Shown here: piece by piece, positions 1 to 10,605 of the stretch
Layout: each line of letters starts with the position of its first letter
How positions within the stretch are numbered: the first letter of the stretch is position 1
From: Acanthornis magna
Lineage: Eukaryota; Chordata; Aves; Passeriformes; Acanthizidae
DNA length: 64,000 nt
Direction: 5' to 3'
NCBI GenBank assembly: GCA_036785705.1
Contig: JAWUZG010000029.1
Coordinates: 16,941,501-17,005,500, forward strand
Notes under the pieces: generated by a model
Seen by the model: the letters and a program-made list of their open reading frames with translations, nothing else
Told to the model about the DNA's origin: nothing
Databases searched by the model: none
Translations under genes and position numbers: made by a program

Positions 1-810
1 GATCTTTTGAACTAGAGAGGCATCTTTGTAATGAATTATTAAAATGCGGATATAGATCTAATATCGATATCCACCTGAGACGGACAAAGACGCTCTAACT
101 TGTTAAGGTTAGAAAGCGTATGTTTATTTCAGCGCCAGTGAGCTGCAGGGATAGCTCCCAAATGTACAGCTCCAAAATAACAATGCAACACAGAACTTAT
201 CTATAACAATAATGTATATTTAAAATACAGATACATATTCATAGCATAAGTGCCTCCCATTCCCCACTTCATATGGAAATTAGCAAAAAGCCATTAAGCA
301 TGCACAGTTCCTGCAATGGAATTGGGTCAGTGGTTGTGAAATGGGTCTGAGGAGTGCTTTTGAAGAAGCAAAATTGGTCTTCCTCACTTCAACCTTCTCA
401 CCTCGCTGGTTTTTGACAATACATTCGATCCTGGGAAACTCCCAATGCTCTCTTCTATTGCTTCTAAATAGGTTGCATCTGGGCAAAATTTGTAACTGTC
501 TAGGCTCTTCTTTGAACTTCTTTTCTTAAGATTATTAATTGTCTAAGCACAGCTGAGTAAATATCTGATAACCAAAGGCTACTCTGCACTTAATCATTAA
601 TTTCTTTTTAGCTGAGTTCTGCGTCTTTTCTATTCTAGTTGGTTTCAACAAAACTAACTTTTATCTAAAATCTCTACATTTAAGTGTCTAAAAGAAAACC
701 CTATGTTTCAGTAACTGCCAACTTTTTTTGGGAGGTCACTGAAGTCCAGAGTCCTAGGTTACATGGAAGGTGTAACCAAAAGTATGTATTCTATTACCAT
801 CTCCATAAGC
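1..810. other. AT-rich DNA, no feature recognised
   Basis: I see no credible gene or recognisable transposon here. Open frames are short and lie in several frames, as expected by chance. A TTTATT near 123 would be an AATAAA signal on the minus strand, but nothing ties it to a transcript. Confidence 0.4.
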
Positions 811-1680
811 TGTTGAAACAGGTGGGGCAGTGTTCTTTGTGTTCAGCACAACTCAGCCCTGATAACACCACTGAGGGGCTATCTCTGCTAATGGGCCATC
901 AAGGTCTCCAGGAGTGACTCATAGGATTACATCAACCCATTGTGAGATGCCCCGCCCAAAGGGAAGGAACTGAATATTCCTACCTGCATATAAGCTGAGA
1001 CTCTGGAACATTGGGCTACCTTTTCCACTGGATTCCCAGAGGAGAAAAGCTCATGAGCTACCGCTGGACCTCTGTTGGGTGTTCTTAATAGGTAGAGCAG
1101 TGAGATGTGCACAATCCAGCATTAGCTTAGCAGAGCCAACAGAAGCAGCGTTTGTATGACAGCTCACCATCGCTCTAAGTGATTCGTTTAGATGTGTAAA
1201 CAAGTAGCTAGTAACCAATCTACTGCTTAGATATAGAGAAGTAGAAAATGTATATAAGTAGCCTTCTGATCTGGAATAAACGGCTTTCACCTTGATCATG
1301 TTGGTCTGCGTGTGATTGACCCGTGCCTCCGCAACAGACCTCCAGAGACCGACAAGATCATTCCACAAGATAACCACTTCAACAAGACTACATCCATCAC
1401 TCCAACGGGACTGCAGCCACCATCTTTAACTGGACTGCTAGCACCACCCTAACAGGGTGGCAGGTTGTATTCTAACTCTGTCTATCTAAACCGTTGCTTC
1501 TATATTATTGCCTTGCTCTAAATATTAGTGTAAAACTGTTATTCCTTCTCCCATATTTTTGTCTGAAAGCGCCCTTGATTCCAAAGTTATAATAATTCGG
1601 AGGGGAAGGGGGTCACATTATCCATTCTAAGGGAGGCTCCCACCTTCCTTAGCAAGACACCTGTCTTTCAAACCAAGACA
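811..1680 (+). mobile_element. ERV-L-like solo LTR, split by a nested LTR
   Basis: The segment starts TGTTGAAACAGG and ends AAACCAAGACA, the same termini as the ERV-L LTRs at 42398 and 48829. The last ~150 bases (about 1530-1680) align by eye with the 3' end of those LTRs, including the run around CCCTTGATTCCAAAGTTATAA and the ACCTTCCTTAGCA block. The U3-like part (811-1072) is different from them, so this is a related but distinct subfamily. A 264-bp LTR is inserted at 1073-1336. Without it the outer LTR would be about 600 bp. No TSD is visible (TAAGC versus TCCAG), so the 5' boundary is less certain than the 3' boundary. Confidence 0.6.
1073..1336 (+). mobile_element. Class II-like solo LTR nested in the older LTR
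   Basis: Begins TGTTGGGTG and ends CTCCGCAACA, so it has TGTTG...CAACA inverted ends. It is flanked by a perfect 6-bp duplication GACCTC (1067-1072 and 1337-1342). A 6-bp TSD is typical of alpha/beta-like (class II) avian retroviruses. Internal signals fit an LTR read on the plus strand: CCAAT at 1215, TATATAAG at 1251, AATAAA at 1275, then a short GT-rich R/U5. No internal retroviral sequence remains, so the provirus was lost by LTR-LTR recombination. Confidence 0.87.
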
Positions 1681-3719
1681 TCCAGATACACTCTAGTTAC
1701 AGATCTCAACTGGAAAGAGCTATAGGTTTTCAGAGTATAAATTACAACACCTGCAACACCTTGCTTAATTAAATGAACCACACACAGGGCATACATCCTA
1801 CATCAACCATAATGCTTACAATGTGAGATTGGCTCACAGTTAATCCATGAGAATAGGCTTTGAGTCTGATTGTTTTTTTACTTAAAAGCTTGACTTACCT
1901 TATCAGTTATCAAATCTCCACAGTGTTGAAAAACTAATGTATAGACCATCCAGTGCTACTAATTCAACCTGTGAACCCTACTGTTTGAAACTTCATGATT
2001 CTTCTCAGCAGATTAAAGGTGATATATAGGACAAACTTTAGTTACTATTATTTCACAGTCTTAGCACACTCACTGCTACTTAGCAAAAATACACAGACTC
2101 ATGTAGAAAAAGGCAAAACACACAAAATACAGTTTTTGGATTCACTTGCAAATCTCCATACAAAGAAACTTCATGAGGTCCATGAGCAGAGCACTTGGGA
2201 AAATGCACTGCCCACTTACACCCTTCACCAGAAGGTTCATATATAAGCTGAACTCAGCTGAACCCTTCCACAACAACTAAGTAGCCTATTTGTGTAATTG
2301 CATACAGAGACATAAATAAGGTTTACATCTAATGTTTGCCAGTTAAAAGGGGTTTTGTCCATGTATTTCTCAGTTTAGCATTGCATTGGTGTAGTCTGTA
2401 AGTTTTCTAAGATACCTATTAGGTGGAATATGGAATAAGAAGCAAGAAGCTCTTTTCCTCTTTCTTTTTTAATGTTTCGAATTTGCTCTCCAGTTTGTTA
2501 ACCTTCTACTGGAATGATTCATATTCTCTCACTCTGCTAGAAGCAATAGCTCGAGATCTCCACTTTAGTACTGAGAGGAAACGCAGAGTACTAAAAGTAC
2601 AGGATTTGGCACAACTATCTAGGCTAGCAGGATTACACTGTTTCCTTTTTCTCCTGACCTAAGAGGAAGAGTACTGAAATGAGTTGTGCTGAAAGAACCA
2701 TCTCAGGTAAACAGATGAGTTTGTATACACAAAAAGAGTATGCATGCATGTATGTAATAAGGGAGTACACTCAAGTCGCCATATTCTCCCTTCACAGCTT
2801 TAAAATGGTTGCCCCCAAGCCAAATACTGCTACTCCTGCTGCCTATTCATCAGCATTAGGACTAAAATGACAAATAAACCCCTTCACAGGCTAACTACTG
2901 TGGTACATTTGAGATGTGGAGGATCCAGCTTCAATTCTCTGACTGGACACATATGAAGAGGGGCTTTGAAAGTATATTCTAATATCCAAGCTAAAGATCT
3001 TAACCAAGATGATCTGCCATATTGAGATGGAAGACTTAAACCTCAATATCTAAAGGTTTTAGTGAAGGTTTGACATTTCTTCTTGAAACTTCATCATTAT
3101 TTACTACACTGGCACAGGGTGACCACTCTGAGAGACAGCTGTGCCAATTACGAATCTTTCTGGTTTTAAGTCCTAAAAAAAGAAAAAAAAAAAAAGGAGA
3201 TCACACATAAATCTATGTGGCATACAAGTGAAAAAAGTAAAGCAAAACAGAATAAAACAAAAAATTAACCAGAATAGCCAAACTGATTTTGCAATCTCTG
3301 TAACAAAACTGTGGAAGTCCTCCCTTCCCTCCTTCCCTATTCATCTCATGCCAGCTGTTTCCAGTTTCTGAGTTCTCTTCCACTTGGAAGATATATTGCC
3401 ATAGGCAGAAGATCTGATATGGAAAACATCACCAAATATTAAAATATCACATCATTTTGGGGTGTTTTTTTTCTAATACTACATGTAAAAGGAGGTTTCC
3501 ATGGGGAAACTTTGATCTGTACTAAGAGAACTATTTTCCTGGAGTAAAACTAGAAATCAGAGACAACAGGAGATTTGATGCCTATCACATTTCATTAGCC
3601 CCATGTGTAGTCATTATACTTTGATTCGATGTAAGATATTGAACACCATGATAACAGTATATTCAGTATATTATGGCTAACATGCATAGCACATGTGCAT
3701 GCTTATGACCTTATTGACA
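1681..3719. other. AT-rich DNA with an A-rich run; no certain gene
   Basis: The interval holds short chance frames (for example 1995-2246 and 2423-2662) with no recognisable domain. An A-rich run lies at about 3174-3196. On the minus strand this run forms a pyrimidine tract ahead of the candidate terminal exon listed at 3104-3172. No repeat boundary was seen until CR1 starts near 3720. Confidence 0.4.
3104..3172 (-). other. Candidate terminal coding exon (unrecognised)
   Basis: Read on the minus strand, a long pyrimidine tract ending TTTTTTTAG is followed at once by 22 open codons and TAG TAA. The peptide starts DLKPERFVIGT and ends SQSGHPVPV, with ordinary protein-like composition and the splice junction in phase 0. 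I do not recognise the protein. Frames of this length after an AG are common by chance, so this is only a candidate. It would agree in phase with the candidate exon at 29495-29532. Confidence 0.2.
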
Positions 3720-3725
3720 TCGTGA

Positions 3726-4269
3726 AAATGTACTGGGATGACTCCTGTGACTGGAGTTTTGGAATGGAAGGGTACAGGCTCTTTAGGAAGGACAGGCAGG
3801 GGAGATGAGGAGGCAGTGTTGCCCTCTCTGTGAATGACCAGCTGGAATGCATGGAGCTCTTCCTGGAGATGGATGAGGAGCTGATTGAAGGCTTACAGGT
3901 CAGGATGAAAAGGAGGGAGGGGCAGGAACAATGACATTATAGTGCAGGTCTGCTACAGGCCACTTGACCAGGAAGGCTGAGCCAATGAGCCCCTTCTCAG
4001 TAAAACAGAATCGCCTCAGGGTCACAAGCCCTGGTCCTCATGGGGAACTTCAAACAACCCAGTATCTGTTGGAAGGATGACACAGCAAGACATAGGAAAT
4101 CCAGCAGGCCACTAGAATGCATTGATCACTTCCTTCTCCAAGTGATAGATGAGCCAACAAGGAGAAGTGCTATGCTGGATCTTATTTTCACCAACAAGGA
4201 GGGTGTGGTGGGAAATGTGAGGCTCAAGGGAAGCCTGGGCTACAGTGACGACAAAGCAGTGAAGTTCTA
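3726..4269 (+). pseudogene. CR1 ORF2 endonuclease remnant
   Basis: Frames in order give DWSFGMEGYRLFRKDRQGR (from about 3746), a stop, then an acidic stretch with QLECMELFLEMDEEL, and, after further breaks, 4040-4269 reading GNFKQPSICWKDD...DEPTRRSAMLDLIFTNKEG and ending SLGYSDDKAVKF before a stop. This is the C-terminal half of an APE-type endonuclease, which nicks target DNA to prime LINE integration. APE endonucleases normally carry a Ser-Asp-His motif near this end; here it reads YSDDK, so the catalytic His appears to be Asp. The N-terminal half is missing. Confidence 0.8.
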
Positions 4270-4805
4270 GATCCTTGGGGTAGTGAGGAGCATGCACATC
4301 AAGCTCACTACCCTGGAATTCAGGACAGCAGATTGGGCCCTCTTTAGGGATCTCCTTGGTAGAATGCCATGGGATAAAGCACTGGAGGGAAAAGGGGCTC
4401 AAGAAAGCTGGGTGAAATTCAAGGATCATCTCCTGGCTCAAGAGTAATGCATCCCTACCACAAAGAAATCAGGCCTAAATTCCAGGAGGCCTGAACAAGT
4501 TGCTCCTGGAGAAACTCAAACACAAAAAGGTACCCTCTAGAAGGTGGAGGTAGGGACAGGTAGCCTGAGAAGAACCAAGAGATTGTTTGAGCAGCCGGGG
4601 AACTAGTTAGGAAACCTAAAGTCCTGACAGGATTAAATTTGGCCAAGGGCATCAGAGGTAACAAAAAAGTTTCTATCAGTACACTGGTGATAAAAGAAAG
4701 ACTAGGGAAAATGTGGGTTTTCTCAGGAAGGATATGGGAGGTTACACCCACAGGTTACCCAGGACATAGAAAAAGCTGTGTTGCCTTTACGGCTGGTAGA
4801 AATAT

Positions 4806-5282
4806 GAAGGAGACACAGCAGTAGAGGGAAGAAAGAGTATACCATGGTTTAATAGGATCCTAGGTGCACACTCGTCAAAGGTGAAACACACCGAGAAGCA
4901 CACCACGTATAATATGCATACAAAATTATGGACCTCACAAATTAGCGTATCTACCTAAAATCCCCCAATATAAAACTTAATAGATGAAGTAATTGTCCCC
5001 CTATTCTAATATACTCCCCCCTAAATGAGACTACAGTCTAGTTTACACAAACATGTTCCAGAGAGAAGGCTCTGTCCAAGGCTGGATCCTCTGGTTCTGA
5101 GGTAGCATGAGTGTTTGGTCTTCCTGCCTTGCAAGACCCCCAAACTAAGCTAAATATCAGACTACAAGAATTATAAAAATGTGGGGCTAAGGTACAAGGA
5201 GTGTGTATAGAGGGTACAAGGGAAGGGACAGGGTATAAAAATATATAAAAAGGGTATAAAAAGAAAAGACAAAAAATCATCA
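4806..5282. other. Unidentified AT-rich insertion inside CR1 ORF2
   Basis: CR1-like reading is clear up to about 4805 (...GRNMKE) and resumes near 5283 (TEVLHEGKGRDWKNEELSALG). Between them lies AT-rich sequence with no CR1 similarity, including three TATAAAAA-type blocks at 5233-5265. Flanks read GGAGACAC on the left and GGTGTCAC on the right (6 of 8 identical), which could be a decayed duplication. On the minus strand, ATTAAACCATGG near 4850 resembles an LTR polyA region, so a reverse solo LTR is possible. I cannot assign a family. Confidence 0.45.
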
Positions 5283-6395
5283 GGTGTCACTGAGGTACTC
5301 CATGAAGGTAAAGGTAGGGATTGGAAGAATGAAGAACTGTCTGCTTTAGGAGACCACAAAGTCTGAGGCCATTTAAGGAATCTGAAGGAGCACAAGTCCA
5401 TGGGACCTGATGAGATATACCCATGGGTCCTGAAGGAACTGGCTGGGGAAGTGGCTAAGTTACTATCCATCATATTTGAGAAGCTGCAGCATTCCAGTGA
5501 GGTTCCCACTGACAGGAAGAAAATGAAACTAACTAACTAATGAAAATAACCCCCATTTTTATAAAGGGAAATAAGGAAGACCCAGGGAACTACAGGTCAG
5601 TCAGTCTCACCTCAGTGCCTGGCAAGATCATGGAGCAGATCCTCCTGGAAATTATGTTAAGGCCCATGGAAAATAAGAAGGTGATTGGTGACAGCCAACA
5701 TGGATTCACTAATGGCAAATCTTGCCTGACAAATTTGGTGGCCTTCTATGACAGGATTACAGAACTGGCAGATGAGGGAGGGTGACTAACATCATCTACC
5801 TGGTCTTGTGCATTGCATTAGACATTGTCCCATACAACACCCTTGTCTTTAAATTGGAGAAACATGGATTTCATGGATGGACCACTTGGTGGATAAAGAA
5901 TTGGCTGGATAGTCACAGTGTTGCAGTCTGTGGCCCAATGTCCAACTGGAGACCAGTGGTGTTCCTTAGATGGTTATTGGGACTGGCACTGTTACATCTT
6001 TGTCAGTGACATGGAGAGTGGGATCAAGTGCACCCTCAGCAAGTTTGTCCACGACACCAAGCTGTGCGGTGTCATGGACATGCTGAAGGGAAAGAATGCC
6101 ATGCACAGGGACCTGGACAGGCTTGAGAGGTGGGCCTGTGTGAACCTCATGAAGTTCAGCAAGGTCAAATCCAAGGTCCTGTGCCTGGGCTGGGACAATC
6201 CCAAGCACAAGTACAGCCTGGGCCAAAAATGGATCGAGAGCAACCCTGGGAAGAAGGACTTGGGGGTGTTGGCGAACAAGAAGCTTGATGTCTCAACAAT
6301 GTGTGCCCGGGAAAGCCAACCATATCCTGGGCTGCATCAAAAGCAGCATGGCCAGCAGGTCCAGGCAGATTGCCCCTCTACCCTGCTCTTGTGAG
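5283..6395 (+). pseudogene. CR1 ORF2 reverse transcriptase remnant
   Basis: RT motifs occur in order across three frames: HKSMGPDEIYPWVLKELAG near 5391, [19 protein letters not shown] near 5590, [17 protein letters not shown] near 5690, a motif A relic ALDIVPYNTLVFKLEKHGF near 5818, then TLSKFVHDTKLCG near 6032. The last should be the active-site segment with two Asp residues; the first is His (CAC, 6050-6052). Between motif A and this site the sequence shifts frame and has lost the motif B region. The domain is catalytically dead on sequence grounds. Confidence 0.85.
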
Positions 6396-6904
6396 AACTC
6401 ACCTGGAATGCTGCATCCAGCTCTGGGGGCACTAATACAAGAAAGATCCTGCTGGAGCAGGATCCAAAGGAGGGCTATGAAGATGATCACCTTTGCTACG
6501 AAAACAGGGTGAGAGAGATGGCCTGTGTTTAACCTGAAGAAGAAAAGATTCCAAAGAGACCTTAAAGCAGCCTTCTGGTACTTAAAGGGGGCCTACAAGG
6601 AGACTGGAGAGGGACTTTTAAGAAGTGTATGCAGTGATAGGACAAGGGGGAATGGCTTTAACTAAAGGAGAGTAGTTTCAGATTATATATTAGGACGAAA
6701 TTCTTTGCTGTGAGGGTAGTGAGACATTGGAACAGGTTGCATAGAGAAACTCTGAATACCCCATCCCTGGAAGAGTTCAATGCCAGGCTGGATGAGACTC
6801 TGAGCAACTTGGTCTAGTGCAAGGTGTCCCTATCCATGGCAGGGAAGTTGGAACTAGATGATCTTTAAAGGTCCCTTCCAACCAAACCATTACGTGATTC
6901 TATG
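6396..6904 (+). repeat. CR1 ORF2 tail and 3' UTR
   Basis: This part matches the conserved avian CR1 3' segment by eye: an RRAMKMITFA-type peptide near 6470, then the AGGACAAGGGGGAATGG block (6638), GAGACATTGGAACAGGTTGC (6721), CCCATCCCTGGAAGAGTTCA (6760), and the terminal CTTCCAACC...TGATTCTATGG. The terminal repeat is what the CR1 reverse transcriptase recognises in active copies. Confidence 0.88.
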
Positions 6905-7497
6905 GTTCCACTTCTGCACCTCACCAATCACAGCATTTCAATATCAAACACAACAAAACATCCTTGTTGTCAAACCTCCAATAAAGACAGTTCAAAGGAA
7001 ATTAGGTTGACATGGTTAGAAATAAAAACCACGAGTCCATGGAAAAAGCTAAAATCATTCCAAAACCAATTATCCCATCTCCCTCTCCTACCATTATGCA
7101 AGAAAACCATGACAGATTCCTGACAATGACTCCCTAAAAATAGCCTCTCTGAAGGAAAAATAAAGTCATTAAAGCAAAAGATAAAATGACACCGCTTACA
7201 GTTTCTTCACCTTTGTTAACTTTGTTTCACCCATCAGTAGGACTATCTTGCCCAAAAGCTCCTCATTTGGATTCTACTTTCCGCCCTCAAAATCTACCTG
7301 GTGGTGCTGTGACACTTCTCCAAGCAACAGGCTTGAGCTTTGACTCCAGCATTTAATGACATTAAATGAGAAGAATCAAAAACAAGTTCATACGTAACAC
7401 CTCTACCATACCTTTTTACTTATGAGCAAGTACTAAATTTTTGTACCAATGTGAAAAACCTAAATTAAATAAAACAAGTATGATTTCTGACATGATA
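6905..7497. other. AT-rich DNA, no feature recognised
   Basis: Sequence between the CR1 end and the next solo LTR. One short frame (6902-7123) has no domain and straddles the CR1 boundary. I see nothing else. Confidence 0.4.
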
Positions 7498-7503
7498 GTG
7501 AAC

Positions 7504-7818
7504 TGTGGGAACTGCCAACTTTGGGAACTGCTAGCTTGCAGTGAGAACTGTTAGTTTGCCTTGGTTCACAGGCATCAATTCTAGCTCAAAACAAGCAAGA
7601 ATTCAAAACAAAGATATCCAAGTATTCACAGCCGGTGTTATTGCAAGATGTTGTTCTAACTATATACAATGACATTGTGGGGTGGTGAATTGGGAGCCAA
7701 TGGATATGTGACATGAATGTTAGAAATAGAGGCCTTGTAAAAAAAAGAGAAGTTCCTTTCTTTGACTGGAAGTTGTTGTGGTGTGTCTTTCTGTGTCGAG
7801 TCCATCTCAACAATGACA
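7504..7818 (+). mobile_element. Class II-like solo LTR (315 bp)
   Basis: Starts TGTGGGAACTGCC and ends CAACAATGACA, with a perfect 6-bp duplication GTGAAC on both sides (7498-7503 and 7819-7824). The similarity extends leftward (ATGATA before the left copy, ATGACA as the LTR end), giving an 11-of-12 direct repeat. The start TGTGGGA is shared with the LTR at 10220, which suggests the plus orientation. CCAAT occurs at 7695. No clear AATAAA was found, so family and orientation are inferred. Confidence 0.75.
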
Positions 7819-7824
7819 GTGAAC

Positions 7825-10213
7825 TAAAACTGAATGGGATGCCAGAGACTGAAGTTCAGTTAAGCAATAAACAAACAGAATCCACCATTATATAACAGTC
7901 AGACCAAACATCAGAATTTTACCTAAAGTATCACATTTGCTTCACAGTTCTGTCTGAAGAGAAGGGTCCACATGAATACATGATTCATTGTGCTTATTAC
8001 AATGGATTCTGGTTATAAGAAAAACTGATTTTTAAATTAACACTAAAAGATTTGTCTTTTCCTTTCAAAAGACAAGTGGCAGTCCTCATTACACTGTAAT
8101 AACTAATGTCACAGTCATTTATTATTTCAATATTTGGCTAGCATTCATTTTATAGTGATGGCATTAGTACTGTCCTTTCCCTTTACACATTCCAGTGTTG
8201 AGAAGGCATTTTCAAAGATTAACCAGAGGCATTTTCACAAGGGCCATAAAATCTGTCACTCTCAGAATAAGTTATGAAAGAATAGAAAATTATGCAGATA
8301 AACAGAAGAAACACACCCTGTAGTGGGTATTTCCTTTTTCCAGAGTGAGCTGTCAAGCAGAACCTATGCAAGCTCATTTGCTTTTTAGGGAATTCAAACA
8401 TATATGAAAAGTTTCTATGCCATCTGAAAACTATCAATACTGAGGAATCTGAAACATGGATAATTTTGCTTTAGAAAAAAACAGATGGGAAGGCAGAAAG
8501 AAGCCTGCTATACCTTGGAAGAACATCACACTTCTGGATTTATCTGCTATAGTAATTAGCATCACACTTCTGAAAAGCAGATGCTTCTGCTTTACAAAAG
8601 TACCACACTCAGTAGAAAGGTTTGAAGTCAATTTGAAGAAAATAAACAAGCAGGCAAACCTGGCTCTGCAAACTACCAAAGCTTTCCATCTTGCTGGTTC
8701 CCTATTTCTGCAGATTATCTTTGTTCAATGAAAGCCTGCTTTTCATCTCATTTTGGTTGAATGCCTGGAACTGAATGTACTGTATTATAACAAAACTTCA
8801 TATTTAAATTCCTATTAAATCTTGTAGTTCTCTAATATTCCTAGAAACAACATGAGCCCTCCCTCCTGGCAAACATGACTAGCTTTTGAATTTAGTATGC
8901 ATTGCACAGTTCAATTCAGGATCACTACTTTTCATTAATTTGGGGGAGTGGGGTGGCTAATTCATGATAAAGTCAGAGACATTTATGAACAAGGCACTGA
9001 TAGCACTAAAAGCAGCATTTTGGAACCTCAACTCTGCCTGTCTCTGGAATCCATGACCTTACTCTAGGAAGCAATTGAAATCTAAAACCAAAAAACAAAC
9101 CCCATAGAAATGCATTACAAAGAGGCCCACACCATCCCCCTTCTGGAGAAATGCAAATCCAAAAAAAAGTTTGAAAAATATTCATGTCAAGTGTCTCAAA
9201 TCAGGCATCAGCTCACAGGTTTTGTCAAGAATGTGTCTCATCAGTCTGTTCTTCTGCATATCTATGACTAACAAACCAAGAAATTAAGCAAAGTAGGATT
9301 TTTTTTAGGAAGCTGAAAAAAAAAAGGAAAAGAAGAGAAAAGTACTGGTAAAAATTTAATAAAGCAAAACTGAACAGCAAGACAGAGCAAGCTTTAAAAA
9401 AAGTTTCAAAAAGTTTCAAGGCACCTTTGCTTCCCAGTGAGATCAGATAAGCTGTATGAATCAGAAGTGAAGAAACATCCCTCGATAAATGTTTCTCCAA
9501 AGCCCACAGTCTTCTTCATGGAGACATGAGCCCTGTGGTTCTGGATGGTGACAGAGCAGGAACTGAATAGGCAAACCTCCATGAGATATTCCCACCCTTT
9601 GCAAACAAACCAGAGAACAGAACATGCCTGTTGCATTTCCCTTCCCATGATGCGCAGGCATGTGCATGAGACAGGCAGCTATAGCCTGCAGCACTCCCTG
9701 GAAGAACTGATCAGGTGAGAGTCTTGAAAGGAGCCAGGAAGTTCATAGCAATGGGAAAGTCTGGCAGATTTAGCGTGTCCTTCACCTTCACAAAATCATG
9801 CCTGCTATGTGCATATAATACTTGCTTTACATCCATCTTACAGGTCCTGTGAGCTAAAGTTTGAATGTAGCATGTACCAAAAAAAAGTAAGTTCGCCTAA
9901 ATAACACAGCTGGGCATGTTCCTAGTTTTCCGTAAGATTTCCATGCTATTGCTTGAAAGCAGAAAGACAGGAAAACGCAAGAACTAATTAGCCATTAGCC
10001 ACAGACACTTATTACAAACCAAATCCACTTTATACATTTTTTAGAAAAGCTTTTACTGTTTTAAGCCAGAAACCAAATTTAGAGCTGTCAGAGCAAAACC
10101 ATTCCATACGTCAGTTTCTAACTCAGTTTAGTCGCTGTCATTATACTCTACTACATTTGGAGATCATGCCTGATTAACCCAATTTAACATCTTATATCTT
10201 CTAATACTGAGGC
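7825..10213. other. AT-rich DNA, no certain gene
   Basis: Short frames overlap on both strands here (8219-8731 and 9225-9694) without recognisable domains. On the minus strand a strong pyrimidine tract with AG at about 9314 precedes 28 open codons ending YAEEQTDETHS, stop at 9225. This is compatible with a terminal exon but is also expected by chance. No transposon ends were seen. Confidence 0.35.
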
Positions 10214-10219
10214 CCCACT

Positions 10220-10605
10220 TGTGGGAGATAAAGAAAAGCCTTACAGAATAAGAGCCTTTTTCAACTTTGTTAAATCCTGTTCACTTCTGTTCACTCCGGC
10301 AAACCAGAAAGCATTCCGGGAAAGGTTCAGGTACAAGTAATATGACCAGAGAACAAGTTGTGTGACTAGCGTGCAGTCATCTTGTGCATGAGGCAGTGAT
10401 TGGTTGGCAAGACACATGGACACTGCGCGACCAGAGAGGTGGTTGGATGGAAAGGCACATGCCAGTGGCACCGCATGGGCGGGCAGGCAGCCAATCCGTG
10501 CTTTTCTCGCTTTAGAGCACAAAAAGGCTTGGTTTTTTGGCAATAAACATTTTTCTTTGAAGCACCGAGAATGAAGTTTGTGTGTCTTTGTTCCCCATTG
10601 CTACA
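10220..10605 (+). mobile_element. Class II-like solo LTR (386 bp)
   Basis: Begins TGTGGGAGATAAAG and ends CCCCATTGCTACA, with a perfect 6-bp duplication CCCACT (10214-10219 and 10606-10611). A GC box (GGGCGGGC, about 10478), CCAAT (10491) and AATAAA (10542) appear in the order of U3 and R on the plus strand, followed by a U-rich U5. It is more GC- and CpG-rich than its surroundings, which suggests a fairly recent insertion. No internal viral region remains. Confidence 0.9.

Larger units (their letters stand above)
3720..6904 (+). mobile_element. CR1 LINE, 5'-truncated and decayed
   Basis: The element begins inside ORF2 (endonuclease) and runs through reverse transcriptase into the CR1 3' UTR. 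It ends with the avian CR1 signature: GGTCCCTTCCAACC, then CATTACGTGATTCTATGG near 6870-6904. Endonuclease-like and RT-like peptides appear in order on the plus strand but are broken by many stops and frameshifts. About 480 bp at 4806-5282 does not read as CR1 and looks inserted. There is no A-tail, as expected for CR1. 5' truncation is usual in this family. It cannot retrotranspose. Confidence 0.92.

Noticed and set aside
1904..1985. Minus-strand exon with donor AAG|GTAAGTC
   Set aside because: The segment back to the nearest acceptor-like AG has stops in all three frames.
9225..9314. Terminal exon after a strong pyrimidine tract, minus strand
   Set aside because: Only 28 codons with no recognisable sequence; the A-rich tract gives acceptor-like signals by composition.
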